Positions 40,201 through 55,200 of a stretch of 64,000 bases of DNA are shown one piece after another. Origin of the DNA: Nipponacmea schrenckii (taxonomy: Eukaryota; Mollusca; Gastropoda; Lottiidae); NCBI GenBank assembly GCA_030562195.1, contig JAUJPP010000003.1:29022602-29086601 (forward strand), given 5' to 3'. Below the pieces are notes generated by a model. The model did not search any database. It saw only the letters and a list, made by a program, of their open reading frames with translations, and had not been told where the DNA came from. Numbering within the stretch: the stretch's first letter is position 1; each line of letters begins with the position of its first letter. The position numbers were made by a program, and so were the translations under genes.

Positions 40201-43200
40201 GCTAGAAGTAGTATTCTAACCAGTTTACCAAACATATCTTTTACAACAGACCCGTGTTACTATTGAAATATCTACTTATATCATTTAGATAGTTATTTGT
40301 TTGAATTTGTTATAGCAAGGTAAGTACCTTTAACAGTTTCAAATACTTTTAACAAGACCTTGATTCATATAAACTATCTATTATACATATCTTACTTGTT
40401 ACCTAGGCCATTTTCATAGGAGAGCATCTTTTATTACACCTAATACTTGTTACCTAGACCAGTGTTTCTATAGGAGAGTATCTCTTATAACACCTAATAC
40501 TTGTTACCTAAGCAAGTGCTTCTATAGGAAGAGGATCTCCTATAACACCTTATACTTGTGACCTAAGCAAGTGCTTCTATGGAAGAGGATCTCCTATAAC
40601 ACCTTATACTTGTGACCTAAGCAAGTGCTTCTATGGAAGAGGATCTCCTATAACACCTTATACTTGTGACCTAAGCAAGTGCTTCTATGGAAGAGGATCT
40701 CCTATAACACCTTATACTTGTGACCTAAGCAAGTGCTTCTATGGAAGAGGATCTCCTATAACACCTTATACTTGTGAACTAAGCAAGTGCTTCTATGGAA
40801 GAGGATCTCCTATAACACCTTATACTTGTGACCTAAGCAAGTGCTTCTATGGAAGAGGATCTCCTATAACACCTTATACTTGTGAACTAAGCAAGTGCTT
40901 CTATGGAAGAGGATCTCCTATAACACCTTATACTTGTGAACTAAGCAAGTGCTTCTATGGAAGAGGTTCTCTGTTATTATAGCACCCTTAAACCTTCTTA
41001 ACAAAGTAACTTTGAATCAAAAGCATCTTTTCACTCCTTTTATTGCTTAGAATACCCTCAATAATGCCTGCATATAAAAGAAATATATAAACATGTAATA
41101 TAATAGCCAAAGGTGATTTCTTAAAGAAGTTTAGAAATGAAGGTATCTTTTCATTACTAAATACCTTAAAATACCCTAAATAGAGCATTGATAGTTTTAC
41201 CTTCTTTCTATTCTATTAAAGTAGTTATGTGTGCTTTTATTGCTGGAGGGCGATTACTATACATTAACTTTAAGTTACTTAAACGTATCTTTTCACTGAT
41301 AAATACCTTCAAATACCTGGATGCTAATGGACCCCATCTCAACCCTATTGAATATATCCAGTGACCTAGACACCTTTTCATTCAATCAAACACCTTCTCA
41401 ATTCTTTAATAAGATTATGATGTTTTCTTTATAAGTACTTGGTTCAGACACCCAGAAAAAATAAGACGAAATCCCCTGAAGAATGTCGAAGTTGTTTGAA
41501 GATAGTAATCCTGTAATAATATAATGAGATTTTTACAACAAAAAAACTTGACAGATTAGACCCAGAGATTTCAAGTAACAAGGAAAAGTATTAAATATAG
41601 AATTAAAAATTACCCGTAAGTTTCATGAAAGGTAAAATTTTTATTTAGATTTAATTAAGAGGACACGGAAGTTAATAAAATAATTGAAAATTTAATAAAA
41701 GATTTAAAAACATTTATTTTACCCCAAACTAGTCTAAGTACATTCAGCTCCTTATTTTAAATATAAACATGAGTAGTCTAGGTTACTTAGTAACTTATAT
41801 TCCATAGTAAGAATGGAAGGGAAAAAAGACAGTTTGAATAAATATTCTGAAACCAAAATTAACAACTGATAAAAACAAAGCATCAAAATTTTGAAATAGA
41901 TGTGTCCCTGGGATGAATAAAGAGAAACCCATGTTATCATTCATTCTACAAAATTTATATATCATTTCTTGTAGAAGTTGAAAAAAGTTTTCAGGTTAAA
42001 TGATTTACATTTAAAGACAAGTTTTAACAACTTTTAATAGCTGAAACCTCTTTTATACCATAGCAACCAGATTATAATTTTTGTTGATAAAAATACTATG
42101 CTCAGTTTAAAAGCAGATTGTTTGAAATTGTTGACCTAGGCTAGTGCTTTTATGAGTATCTATAACGATCACCAGTTTATAAAAGTGGCCATGAGTTCAA
42201 TGATATACAACTAATGAATGGCTATGGTGTGAGGGCGAGAATTATAAAATAAGATATAGGCCATGTGAATAAAAACGAAAGAAAGAATTAGAATTATAAG
42301 AAAGCTAAAGTGAAAGTAGTCAAAGTTTTAATCCCATCTTTTTTTATTGTATCACTTGGCGACATTTACAAGTGTGACACAGAGTGTACGAAGCCTGAGG
42401 GCCGAATTTTTTATTCAAAAATATATTCCCATCCTGTCAAGATAAAGATTCAATTGAAAGATTTATATCTGGGTTTGTCCTGAAATTTTAGTTTGAACAA
42501 ATATCCCGGATATTGATAATTTCACATCTCTTTAAAGATGTAAATTTCAGAATACAGAAATGACCAGTTTTTTAAATCGACTAATTTGCGAGGTTGATGG
42601 TATTGGAAGCTATGGCATTGTTCTTACCTTCTTAACAGACCTAAACCTAATTGGAGTCCATTAAATCACAACACCAGACTAAATCCGTTGAATGATGTAA
42701 AGGGTCATGATATTTTCTGGTATAGAAAAGAAGTTCGGAGAAGTCACACCTTTAAAATGTCTCCTAATTATCCTCATGTCCTGATTCTGGTAACTAGGTC
42801 TGACATGTTCTTGTATTTTGGTGGTATGTAAAATAGTGGGAACTCAGTACAAAAACGCTAACAGAATTTAGTCTAGGCTGCCTTCAGGTTCTGTTTTAAT
42901 ATTTCTAATTATTAATTTACATTTCTACTATTGTTCCCTTCAATGAACCAGTTACGCTAACTGGCGTTTAATTTTTTCACGTGACGCTAGGACGTTGTCA
43001 AGGCATCACAATGACGCTATTTAAGATTTGTGTCAATTTCATAAAAAACAGTGAATTTTTATTCATAAAAGTATCTAAAATATAGAATTAAACTTTGGTC
43101 TCATTTCTAGGAATCATTTTCTCATTTCATTTCACCCCCACACTATATATTCAGTACCCCACACTATATATTCAGTACCCCACACTATATATTCAGTACC

Positions 43201-46200
43201 CCACACTATATATTCAGTACCCTAAACTAAGGTGATTGTATCTGGTACAAGTTTAAAGTTAAGTTGACCCAGTGAGATAAATTTTAAACATCTTTATAAA
43301 TATCTAATATAGACTATAAATCAATATCAATAAGGGGCCAATCCCTTTTTTATTACACCAGGTGAATATTAAATCTTGTACTAGAGAGAATATTTCAATA
43401 AACTATTATTTATATATAATATATTTGTGGGCATATTACAGATCACCAGTCATTCATCTGAATCACATATTATTAAATAACGCAACACAATTTTATAACT
43501 ATTGATGGTAGATGGTGGCAATGTAAATTATAGAAACATTGTGTACAATAAAACTCAGGAGTAGTATACTATATAAACTGATGATGACAATGTAAATTAC
43601 AGAAACATTGTGTACAATAAAACTCAGGAGTAGTATACTATATAAACTGATGATGACAATGTAAATTGTAGAAACATTGTGTACAATAAAACTCAGGAGT
43701 AGTATACTATATAAACTGATGATGACAATGTAAATTATAGAAACATTGTGTACAATAAAACTCAGGAGTAGTATACTATATAAACTGATGTTGTCAATGT
43801 AAATTGTAGAAACATTGTGTACAATAAAACTCAGGAGTAGTATACTATATAAACTGATGATGACAATGTAAATTGTAGAAACGTTGTATACAATAAAACT
43901 CAGGAGTAGTATACTATATAAACTGATGATGACAATGTAAATTGTAGAAACATTGTGTATAATAAAACTCAGGAGTAGTATACTATATAAACTGATAATG
44001 ACAATGTAAATTGTAGAAACATTGTGTACAATAAAACTCAGGAGTAGTATACTATATAAACTGATGATGACAATGTAAATTGTTGAAACATTGTGTGTAA
44101 TAAAACTCAGGAGTAGTATACTATATAAACTGATGATGACAATGTAAATTATAGAAACATTGTGTACAATAAAACTCAGGAGTAGTATACTATATAAACT
44201 GATGATGACAATGTAAATTGTTGAAACATTGTGTACAATAAAACTCAGGAGTAGTATACTATATAAACTGATGATGACAATGTAAATTGTAGAAACGTTG
44301 TATACAATAAAACTCAGGAGTAGTATACTATATAAACTGATGATGACAATGTAAATTGTAGAAACATTGTGTACAATAAAACTCAGCAGTAGTATACCAT
44401 ATAAACTGATGATGACAATGTAAATTGTAGAAACATTGTGTACAATAAAACTCAGCAGTAGTATACTATATAAACTGATAATGACAATGTAAATTGTAGA
44501 AACATTGTGTACAATAAAACTCAGCAGTAGTATACTATATAAACTGATGATGACAATGTAAATTGTTGAAACATTGTATACAATAAAACTCAGGAGTAGT
44601 ATACTATATAAACTGATGATGACAATGTAAATTGTAGAAACATTGTGTACAATAAAACTCAGGAGTAGTATACTATATAAACTGATGATGACAATGAAAG
44701 GTTGTGTACAATAAAACTCAGGAGTAGTATACTATATAAACTGATGATGACAATGTAAATTGTAGAAACATTGTGTACAATAAAACTCAGGAGTAGTATA
44801 CTATATAAACTGATGATGACAATGTAAATTATAGAAACATTGTGTACAATAAAACTCAGGAGTAGTATACTATATAAACTGATGATGACAATGTAAATTG
44901 TAGAAACATTGTGTACTATAAAACTCAGGAGTAGTATACTATATAAACTGATGATGACAATGTAAATTGTAGAAACATTGTGTAAAATAAAACTCAGGAG
45001 TAGTATACTATATAAACTGATGATGACAATGTAAATTGTTGAAACATTGTGTAATATAAAACTCAGGAGTAGTATACTATATAAACTGATGATGACAATG
45101 TAAATTGTAGAAACATTGTGTACAATAAAACTCAGGAGTAGTATACTATATAAACTGATGATGACAATGTAAATTGTAGAAACATTGTGTACAATAAAAC
45201 TCAGGAGTAGTATACTATATAAACTGATGATGACAATGTAAATTATAGAAACATTGTGTACAATAAAACTCAGGAGTAGTATACTATATAAACTGATGAT
45301 GACAATGTAAATTGTAGAAACATTGTGTACAATAAAACTCAGGAGTAGTATACTATATAAACTGATGATGACAATGTAAATTGTAGAAACATTGTGTACA
45401 ATAAAACTAAGGAGTAGTATACTATATAAACTGATGATGACAATGTAAATTGTAGAAACATTGTATACAATAAAACTCAGGAGTAGTATACTATATAAAC
45501 TGATGATGACAATGTAAATTGTAGAAACGTTGTATACAATAAAACTCATGAGTAGTATACTATATAAACTGATGATGACAATGTAAATTGTTGAAACATT
45601 GTGTAGAATAAAACTCAGGATTAGTATACTCAACTATAAACTGTATGATACATTGTAAATCTAATTGAAATCTACCTTCTAGTTATTATAAGTTAAACTA
45701 TGTAGTAGTATACCATATAGAACTATTATGACCATGTCAACTGCAGAAACACTGTGATAATAAAATCTCAACCTTGGAGAAGGGCTTACTGGACTTCAGT
45801 ATAGGGTAACTATGGCTAAAGTCCTGATGACAGAATTTTCTCAATTATAGATTCTGACCTCTTATGACAAGTGTTGTGTCAAAGATATCAGCCTTTGCTG
45901 TTGAACCTACCTTGCTAGGGATTGAACTGGCCTCAGGTTAACGAGCAACTATTAACCAGTGACCCCAAACACCCCTCATAATTAAATATTTCTAACCTTA
46001 CAGGGCTTAACCTGGCTTCTCTAGGTTAGCATAGGGTAATCTAGGCTATATAGTCCTATGATCTAGAATTTTCTTTATGTCAATTGCCCTCCTGGACCAA
46101 GCCTAACTGACAAGGCTCAACAGGGTTGAAGATTATCTCACCTATACTAGGATTGAACCAGGACCTCTAGGTTAGCGAGCAAGCTCTAACTCACTAGACC

Positions 46201-49200
46201 ACAGCTCTCTACTGCAGGGTTGAAGTTTATCTCAACCTATACTGGATTGAACCTGGACCTTCAGGTTAGCGAGCAAGTATCTAACTCACTGAGTCACCAC
46301 AGCTCTCTACTGACAGGGTTGAAATATTATCTCTACCTATACTGGGATTGAACCATGGACCTCTAGGTTAGCGAGCAAGCGTCTAACTCACTGAGTCACC
46401 ACAGCTCTCTACTGACAGGGTTGAAGTATTATCTCTACCTATACTAGGATTGAACCATGGACCTCTAGGTTAGCGAGCAAGTATCTCTCACTGAGTCACC
46501 ACAGCTCTCTACTGACAGGGTTGAAGTATTATCTCAACCTATACTAGGATTGAACCATGGACCTCTAGGTTAGCGAGCAAGCGTCTAACTCACTGAGTTA
46601 CCACAGCTCTCTACTGACAGGGTTGAAGTATTATCTCTACCTATACTAGGATTGAACCATGGACCTCTAGGTTAGCGAGCATGCGTCTAACTAACTGAGT
46701 CACCGTGGCTCCCCAATAGGAATACTAGTGGGGCTATTATTTGATATTAGATGTATATTAAATAAAACTTGATCTTCCATTCTGACCTGACCTGACCTCT
46801 CTCTAGAGACTCTGTCATGAGAGAATTTTAACTATAGTATTTTTAAAGGTCAGAGGTCAAGAATCAATTCAAATTAACCCAAGAAAAAAACCAGGATTTA
46901 TTTCTATGGTTTCCGTTGACTGAATTATATTATCTTTTCATGTGAAATATTTTCGGGGTGTTTGAGGTGGTTATACTGAGAATAAATCATGTTACGAAAG
47001 CACAGGCACTGGAGGGAGGTACAGGATCTGTTTTTTTTTTAAATTGGCCCAGATCCTGCACCTTAAAGAGACACAGGTACGTCAACTTAATCTCTAGTAA
47101 GAGAGTTTTGTTTCTGAAGTTAGTTTGTGAGGATGGTAAACATCATAATTTATATCTGTTAAAATAGTCTTCACTGTGTGCGTATTATATGATATTTTAT
47201 TTATATGGTAAATGTTTCCAGCAAAAGAGATTTTTATAAAATTGAGATAAGAGGATCTGTAGAGCAAGACAGGAAATTGGTCAGGTTAAAAAATAAAATC
47301 AAATTGTCGTGAGAAAAAAAAACTGATTGAATAAGGAGGTGAAGTTATAATGAAATTTGATCAAAAAAAGAGAAAATTTGTCTCTTTCAAGACACCTCAT
47401 ATACAATCTTACAAATCAAACATTATTTAAATCAGTCTGCCACTGTACAATACCTAGATTGTACTCGCTACTTGACCTTCGACCTTCCCCACCTGACTAT
47501 TCTATGAATTATTTTACACGGCAGATAAGAGTTACGTTGTTTGTTTGACAGAGTAGGATTTATTGACTCAATATTTAAAAGGTTTTTTTTTCAACAGGAA
47601 ATGACTAAGTTAAAGAATTTATTTTCACATTTATAATATCATTATTAAATTAGACTTGGCGTCTCTCTAATCCCTTTTTCTCTTTTAAACAATTTGACTT
47701 TAATTTCAAAAATTTCATGTACCAAGCTACCCCCCACCCCCCCATTCAACTTTTTGTTACCCCTCAGTTATGAAATATTTGTTTCTTTCATAATTTATTT
47801 TATTACAGGGACATTCAAAATGTGTTTTTATAAATATATATTATGACTTCAAATTGAGGAAATTCATTTTTTGAAATTACCCCCACCAGATTGAAAATGA
47901 ATTTAAAATGTTTTTTTTATATTTTGTCAATTGGAAATAAATAAATCTATAATAATCTATTTTTACAGTTGTAATTAGAGACAATTTTTAAGCTTACAAT
48001 TCTTATTTTATAAAAGTGTCTCCAAACTTAGGATCTTTGTCTCTTGCAATTTCACTAAAACTAGAAAAGTTTCATGAAACTAAAAATATCTTTTAATTTG
48101 AATAAATGAATATTAATTATTAAATAGCATTAAAAAAATAATTACAACCAGGATATTTAATGGTGTAAGTAAGTGTTCACTGTCCTCAATACACAATAAA
48201 AAGTTTAGAAATTTCTTCACAATTTTTTTGAATCACTGTTACCTTTATCAAATTAATCTAACACTTCACAAAAACATGATTTTGTGATTAACGTTAAAAA
48301 ATTATAACACCAACTGTTGCCGCAGCTAAATTGAAAATCCCAGCATGCATTCTGATAATTAAGTGACTTGATAATCATGACTGTTTCACCAATTAATATC
48401 AAACACGATATTTCCATCAAATTATTCCCGTAACATGCTGTTTGATCGTCAAGTCTCATTTCATCTCTATGGTTATTGTAAATTTATATTTTTTTATTTC
48501 AGAGTTAATTTTTATTACAGCTAATTGGTTAATTTAATTGATTGCTTCATTTTTTTTATTTGTTAGATAATTCAATTTAATTTACAACTAGGTAAAATAA
48601 ATAATATCTAGTCTATTTCTAGGTTTAAAACAGGCAGTGCTTTTGTGCTCAAGCTTTTATCAGTTTCCAAGTAACACCACCATCCCAGTTTCCTTGCTAT
48701 CAGGTTCTAGGGAATGATTGGGAATAAGTGATGATATTGGACAATAAGCTAAGGCTAAGTATACCCAGTCTATTCCAAGGTTTAAGATAAAAACAGTGTT
48801 TTCTGTACAAGCTTTCATCACCTTCTGACTAATATAAACAACCCAGTTTCCCTGCTATCAGGCCTAGGGAATGATGATATTGGACAATAAACTAAGGCTA
48901 ACTATACCCAGTCTATTCCAAGGTTTAAAATAAAAACAGTGTTTTCTGTACAAGCTTTCATCACCTTCTGACTAATATAAACAACCCAGTTTCCCTGCTA
49001 TCAGGTTCTAGGGAATGATTGGGAATAAACTGAACTGAGGATCCCTATACAACACACTGTGCATGTTTATAATCCCAAGATACAATGCATGGCTTAACTA
49101 CAGAAAATTAGGATGTAAAACTCCATTCATTTCTAACTTAAATTATTATTTCCTCCTAGAAAATAAACATCGGAAGAACCATTCAGAAATCTTTACAGTT

Positions 49201-52200
49201 AAACCTATTTCTTGACACTCAGTGCATTAGAAACCCATAAAACCAACAATTCCATTCAGACATTGTGAATAGAACATGTGTTTATTACTATACCATACAA
49301 AATACTCCATTTACAGCCAATTTACTGGAGGTGATTAATTCCTCATTAAAGATAATTAAGACGTAGAATTAGAAGAGTAAATAATTATTAATCTTAAAGG
49401 GATAATAGGCGTTAGAATACACTCGTCCTACGGCTTATAGGCCTATTTGTGTTTCATATTGACTATTAGTTAAATAAGTATGCATCCCACACTTTACCAA
49501 ATTTTAAAAAGCCACAATAAAAATATATTCGGAATTTTTAAAAAAAGTGAGCCAGCGGCGATTCCATTTAGTTTGAGAATAAAAGCGTCTGGTAAATCAA
49601 CGCTAAAACATCATTGTGGAATTCAACAGTAGGGGTCAAGGACGCGTGAAAACCCACATGTTAGAGTTACTTCCCTTTATATTTACACGATTTGAAAATC
49701 GCTTGATGGATGGCTCAAGCGTTTTATGATTAACTACTTTATTTTGGGGATTTATCTGATTTTAGAGGGATTTTGATGTATAGGTATGACACCAGGTAAG
49801 TCCACTGATGGATATATACTGTTATTGTCCATATTTGAGTGAACTTAAAAATTTAAGTTCGTTCTAACGCCTATTATCCCTTTAATCAACCTCGATTTAT
49901 TTAACAATGGCTGATCTAAGAACAATGTTATAACTTGTGTATTTAGAACATATAGAGACTGTAGCGCAATCAACTAGGATGTTGTGATCTTTAGATGACA
50001 TCATTGGCCAATAAAAAATAGTGGTTAAGAGTTCTAAACTAAGTTGGCAAGTGAAACTTAAGTGACTTTGAATAGGTGGGCTAGAGCTTTGGTATTTACA
50101 TGGCGTCATTTCCTTGGTTACGTCGAGTTAATGGTGGCTGTGGATTCCAGTCTTGATCAAAATCAAAAAGTCCAAGGTCTCAAATTCCAGTCCACCTAGT
50201 TGTATACAGATCAGCCAGAAAAGTTCAATACCAAGTAGTTTGATCAAGGAAGGATCACCTGGTGAAAAAACGTCAACGTAAATTTACCCTTGTACTGAAT
50301 GGTTCTTTCTGTCTCTAAAGTAATGTATATATAAGACACTCGTTTCTACTGGTTTTGAAAAAACTCCAACGCTAATAAAAATTAATATTATTGTAGGCTA
50401 TGGTTATTGTCATTAGTTTATTTTCAATATTAAAGGATCATCTAGAAGTCCACCGTGACAGTGATCCTATCTACAAGCTGGTCCTTAGCTGTTATTAAGA
50501 GTACCGGTAGCTTATATCTATCATTACAATCCACGGTAAATTTTTACCTTTGATGTCGCCGACAGTTATTTCATATATTAACCTGTGGACGAATCTATCG
50601 GAAAAGGGGGGTTAATAGTAAAAAAGAAACATAGTTTTCCTTGGATTGTAAGTTAGATATTGACCTCAAACCCCTTGGTTAATATTCGAAATAAAATGTC
50701 TTGGGCAAGCCCTCGACTTTTTTTTTCAAATATTAACCTCGTATCGGTCTATATCTTATACTTAATAACTAAATAGTTTAATTGTTAAAGTCTATATATA
50801 TATATAGTATACCTGTAGGCCTATTATCATTATGTGAATATATGTAAAAATATTGATATTTCATTCATTATCTAGACTAACATAGTTTACCTGATATACC
50901 TTACTAGATATATTCAGTCCCTTTTCCTTGAACATAACTTGTTTACTTTCAACCATCCTAATATACCTTACTAGATATATTACATATATTCAGCCTGTCT
51001 ACCTATTAAACATCAACCTTACACCCACTCATGATTATAGATAAAGGGACAGATTGGCAACCATTGTATCAATCATACCTTAGTCTGGTAGGGAGTTTTA
51101 GCTAAGACAATCAGTTATAGTGTTCACATCTCAACATCGAAAATTGAGCCTTCAGATCTATGTATGTCTAGAATTATCCAAGTTAAATTGACAATTCAAC
51201 TTTCTGAAGACTGTGCCATATAATTTATTTAAGATATTTATAGAGATGAAAAGTAAAATTAAGTTTGAGAAATATTTAAGAAATAATACAATTTTCGTAA
51301 ATTTCTAGTAATTTTTAAAATTTTTACAATTCAAATATCAAACCCTTATTAAATCAAAAAAGTTTTAAGCATTCCCAAATTGTGGTCATCTTAAAGGTAG
51401 AATAACTTAAACAGGTATTTCTAGTGAAAACAATACATCTATTGTTGTTGTTTTAAAATAAATCGTTAATCACTTGAAGAAATAAAATCAAAATACAGGA
51501 TAGACGACGTAAGAGAACTTACAATTTTAAAACATGACTCAAAATATACATAAATATCAGTAAATAAATATATCAGTTACCATGACTTCCTTAATATAAA
51601 TTTCAACATCTTCAAATTTCCTGTTTTTTTCTTTCTTTTTCTTGTGGTTACAGTAGGTGGCTGTAGATTTTTAAATTAGGGGGATTATTGCCAAAATTTC
51701 TTGAATCCAAGGGGGCATCAGGTCACAAATTTTCTTTAAATAAAGGGCTTATACCAAGTATTTAAGCATTTGAAAAAAAAATAATTCTTTATATTTTTAC
51801 AATAAAAATATGCATTTTCAACAAATCAAATTTTAGTTTTAGCCTTTGAAAAGCCCCCCACACCCCCCATGCAGTCTCTATTGTATTATTTTCTCTGTAA
51901 ACCCTTGCTGGAGTTATTTTAAATATTCTGAGAGAAAATAATTCCCGGTACATAAAAACCTTTTGATCAATTTTGTGTTTAGGAGTGTATTTCTCAATAT
52001 AGAATTCCAACTTACAACTCTCATTGTAAGATTGTATTTTTAAATGGTTATTAAAAACATACTCCTGATATACTGGTACATGTATTTGAATGTAGGTCTA
52101 ATTTCCTTCCATGGTCGGTGCTTGTGGTTGATTTATAAACACCTACCATACCAAATCATATTTTTATGTGATCAACAATTGTGGTAGATTAATTAAACTG

Positions 52201-55200
52201 TAGATATATTTTGGTGAGTTTCTGATAAAGACACCTCAATTATAGGGAGCTATAGTCAAGGTTACGCATGCTTGGTTTATTTGATAAGGTTACACATATA
52301 TAAGATTCTGTTATTGTCACTGTTGTTGTGGCGACCATTAAAAGAAACACTATCTTGTGTGATCTATAGAGATGACACCCGAATCACAGTGCAGTAGTGT
52401 GACTCACGTTCTGTTACCACACCAACCAAAATATTGCCTTAATAAGGCCTCACAGTCCTTGTTCTCAGAGTCAGGTTTTCAATGAGAAACCACAGGAAAT
52501 CGGAAATTACTGCCCTTGTTCTCAGGTCTGACTCGGGTTTACATAATGTTAGAGATGAAATCAACTGGATGTTATCCATTGTTTTTGGGGTGTTGGTTTT
52601 AAAATCAGTGGAGCAGAAAAACGTTGGAAACCAAGAATAAATACAGCAAATGCCTCAATATGTTTACACAAATATCTTTGTAATTAGGTGGTTTGGGTTC
52701 AACACCTTATCAAGGGTTATGAAAAATAAATTCTGAATCCACAACAAGTGCTTCTATGAGTTGACCCAGTGTCAACCATTATCAATCACTTAACCCATAA
52801 TAAATTTCTGACAAAAAAATAATAATTTTCTCTCCTAATTTTGACAGGTTATCATTTTGTCAGGAAAAACTTCAATTTATCATTTTCATCTTATAGAGAA
52901 GGAAAGGGGAGGTGATGAATTAGATACGTGGTATTGACTTACTTCCTTTCGCTCTAATTTCAGTGGGCACTGAGGGGTTAATTTGGTGGAAATTACAAAC
53001 AGTAAAGGGTTAAGAGTGTCTTGTGTCTCAGAGAAAGAAAGATAATCGTTCATCATCAGATAACAACTGTAAAAAAACCTATAACAGTTGTACAAGAAAA
53101 TAGAACATGTTTATCTGCGTGCTGGGACAGCGAACTTTTTTGTGGAATTGTCTAGGGGTATATCTTTTAGAAAAATTTGAAATTAATTTAGTTAAATCCA
53201 ACATGGCAGCTCATGATAGTAGTTTTAAAAGCAGGAAAATTCTGTCAATCAAAATCTTGTTCATAGAATGGTAAAATCAGGAGTAATAACGATATAGTAG
53301 TGGACTCCTCTAACGAGAAGTATCATCAGGTGTTTCTAAAAGAGTAAGTATGGTCGAGTGACACACACTACTATAATGGTTAAAAGAGAAGTACCATCAG
53401 GTGTTTCTAAAAGAGTAAGTATGGTCTGTTTCTAGTGACACCTATCACTACTATAATGGTTAAAAGAAAGTATCATTAGGTGTTTAACACAACACCCGCC
53501 CCCTACTATGTAGGTCAAAAGCATGATTCAAATCTAATAGTCCAAATTACAAATTGAGAGAAAATAAACCAAGTAGAGCTCATGTCATAGATAATATAGA
53601 AGATAATACAGAAGATAATACAGACAGGTAAAGATAGGGAGAGATGAAAGGAGGCAAGATAAGGTGCTTATCTTATTATAGACAATACTTGATTACAGGT
53701 AAAATATTACAGGTAAAATAATACAGGTAGCAGGTTATTATCACTGAACACTATTACACTTATTTAATGCAAATTGTTGAAACATAATAAAGGTATTTTT
53801 TTTTACATCAAAACATCATTAGCCCATTAAAAAAAAATTCCATTTATGTCATTTCTATTACAAACAGTTTATCTTGAACATTAGCCCAATAGGTGTAGAA
53901 CAGTAGGACGTAAAACTCCATTCATTTCAAACAGTCTGTTTTCATTAGCCAATTAGTTGCAGAAGACGTAATTAAATCCATTCAGTTCAATTTATTACAA
54001 ACAGTCTGTTTCATTAGCCATTAGTTAGAAGAGTAGGACGTAAAACTCCATTCAGTTCATTTCTATTTCAAACAGTCTGTCTTCATTAGCCCATTAGTTG
54101 CAGAAGAGTAGGATGTAATACTCCATTCATTCCATTTCAATAATTTCTCCCTGTCTTCATTAGATCATAAGGTACAGAAGAGTAGGATGGAAAAAATTGC
54201 TGCATCTAGAAATGAATCCAATAACAGTCCTGGAAATTCCAAGATGCAAACAAAAGTTTAGTGTCTGATTTCTGACTAGTGGATAACACCAACAACTAAA
54301 TACAGGCTTCCTTGAGTGACATAAAGTAATTTGGAAATTATATCTGGACATAATTATATACCGGTAGATAACAATAATAATTTATCAAGTAACCATGTAG
54401 TTGTGTCTAGATACACATCAAATACAGACTTAGAGATAAAAAGAGACAGAATAAGACAGAAAGAAGGTAATCAATCAAGATAAATCAATAAATCAATCAG
54501 TTTATATTGAACTAATCTCTATTGTCTTCTAATTATATAATACTAATAAATATTTCAAAAATCCGAGACCACCCTCCAACCCCCCCGGGCTAAATCTATT
54601 TTTTTACTAAGCATTATTCTAAACATTATTCTAAAGAATTGGACCAGGTTGTAATTGGGCAAATCTGATTACGAAATCTTGATTTAAGAAAGAGGTTTTT
54701 TTTTTCAGGGGAAGGATTTAAACAAATCATCAGGCCCCAGGGGTACATCAGTCCTTTTGAACTTTGGCTTGTCTGCAAAATCAAGATAGGGTTCCAGGGA
54801 CAAATCTTGGCCTGTAAAAGGAGGTGAAAAGTGAAAAGGGGGGATGAAGAAAAGCCAAGTAGCAGTTCATAATAGCTTAATATTCATATACATTATGCAA
54901 AAAGAAAAAACAATTTCATACATAACTAAAATTTGGAAGTGTTTTTAGAAATTTCATAAGGTGGTTAAGAAGCATGAGGTCTTATTAACAGACAGAAGAA
55001 CAGGTATAACAGATACAACAGGTACAAGGCATGGTGTCTACTGTCTATATCTTACTAAATATTAGGCAAGAATATTATACAATGTGTCACAATATGATAC
55101 AATGTTGTCATCTGACAGGTTTTAATTCACTTCCAACCAGTTTATTACCTTTCTTCAACCACAACTGACATGTCTAGGAAAACTGGGGAAAAATAGGGGG

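Noticed and set aside
44659..45633. A 324-codon minus-strand ORF as a membrane protein gene
   Set aside because: It lies wholly inside the 69-bp tandem array, whose period is divisible by three; no splice signals, no unique sequence, no known domain.
46958..47167. A small plus-strand ORF of 69 codons
   Set aside because: No recognisable motif, no splice-supported extension, length expected by chance.
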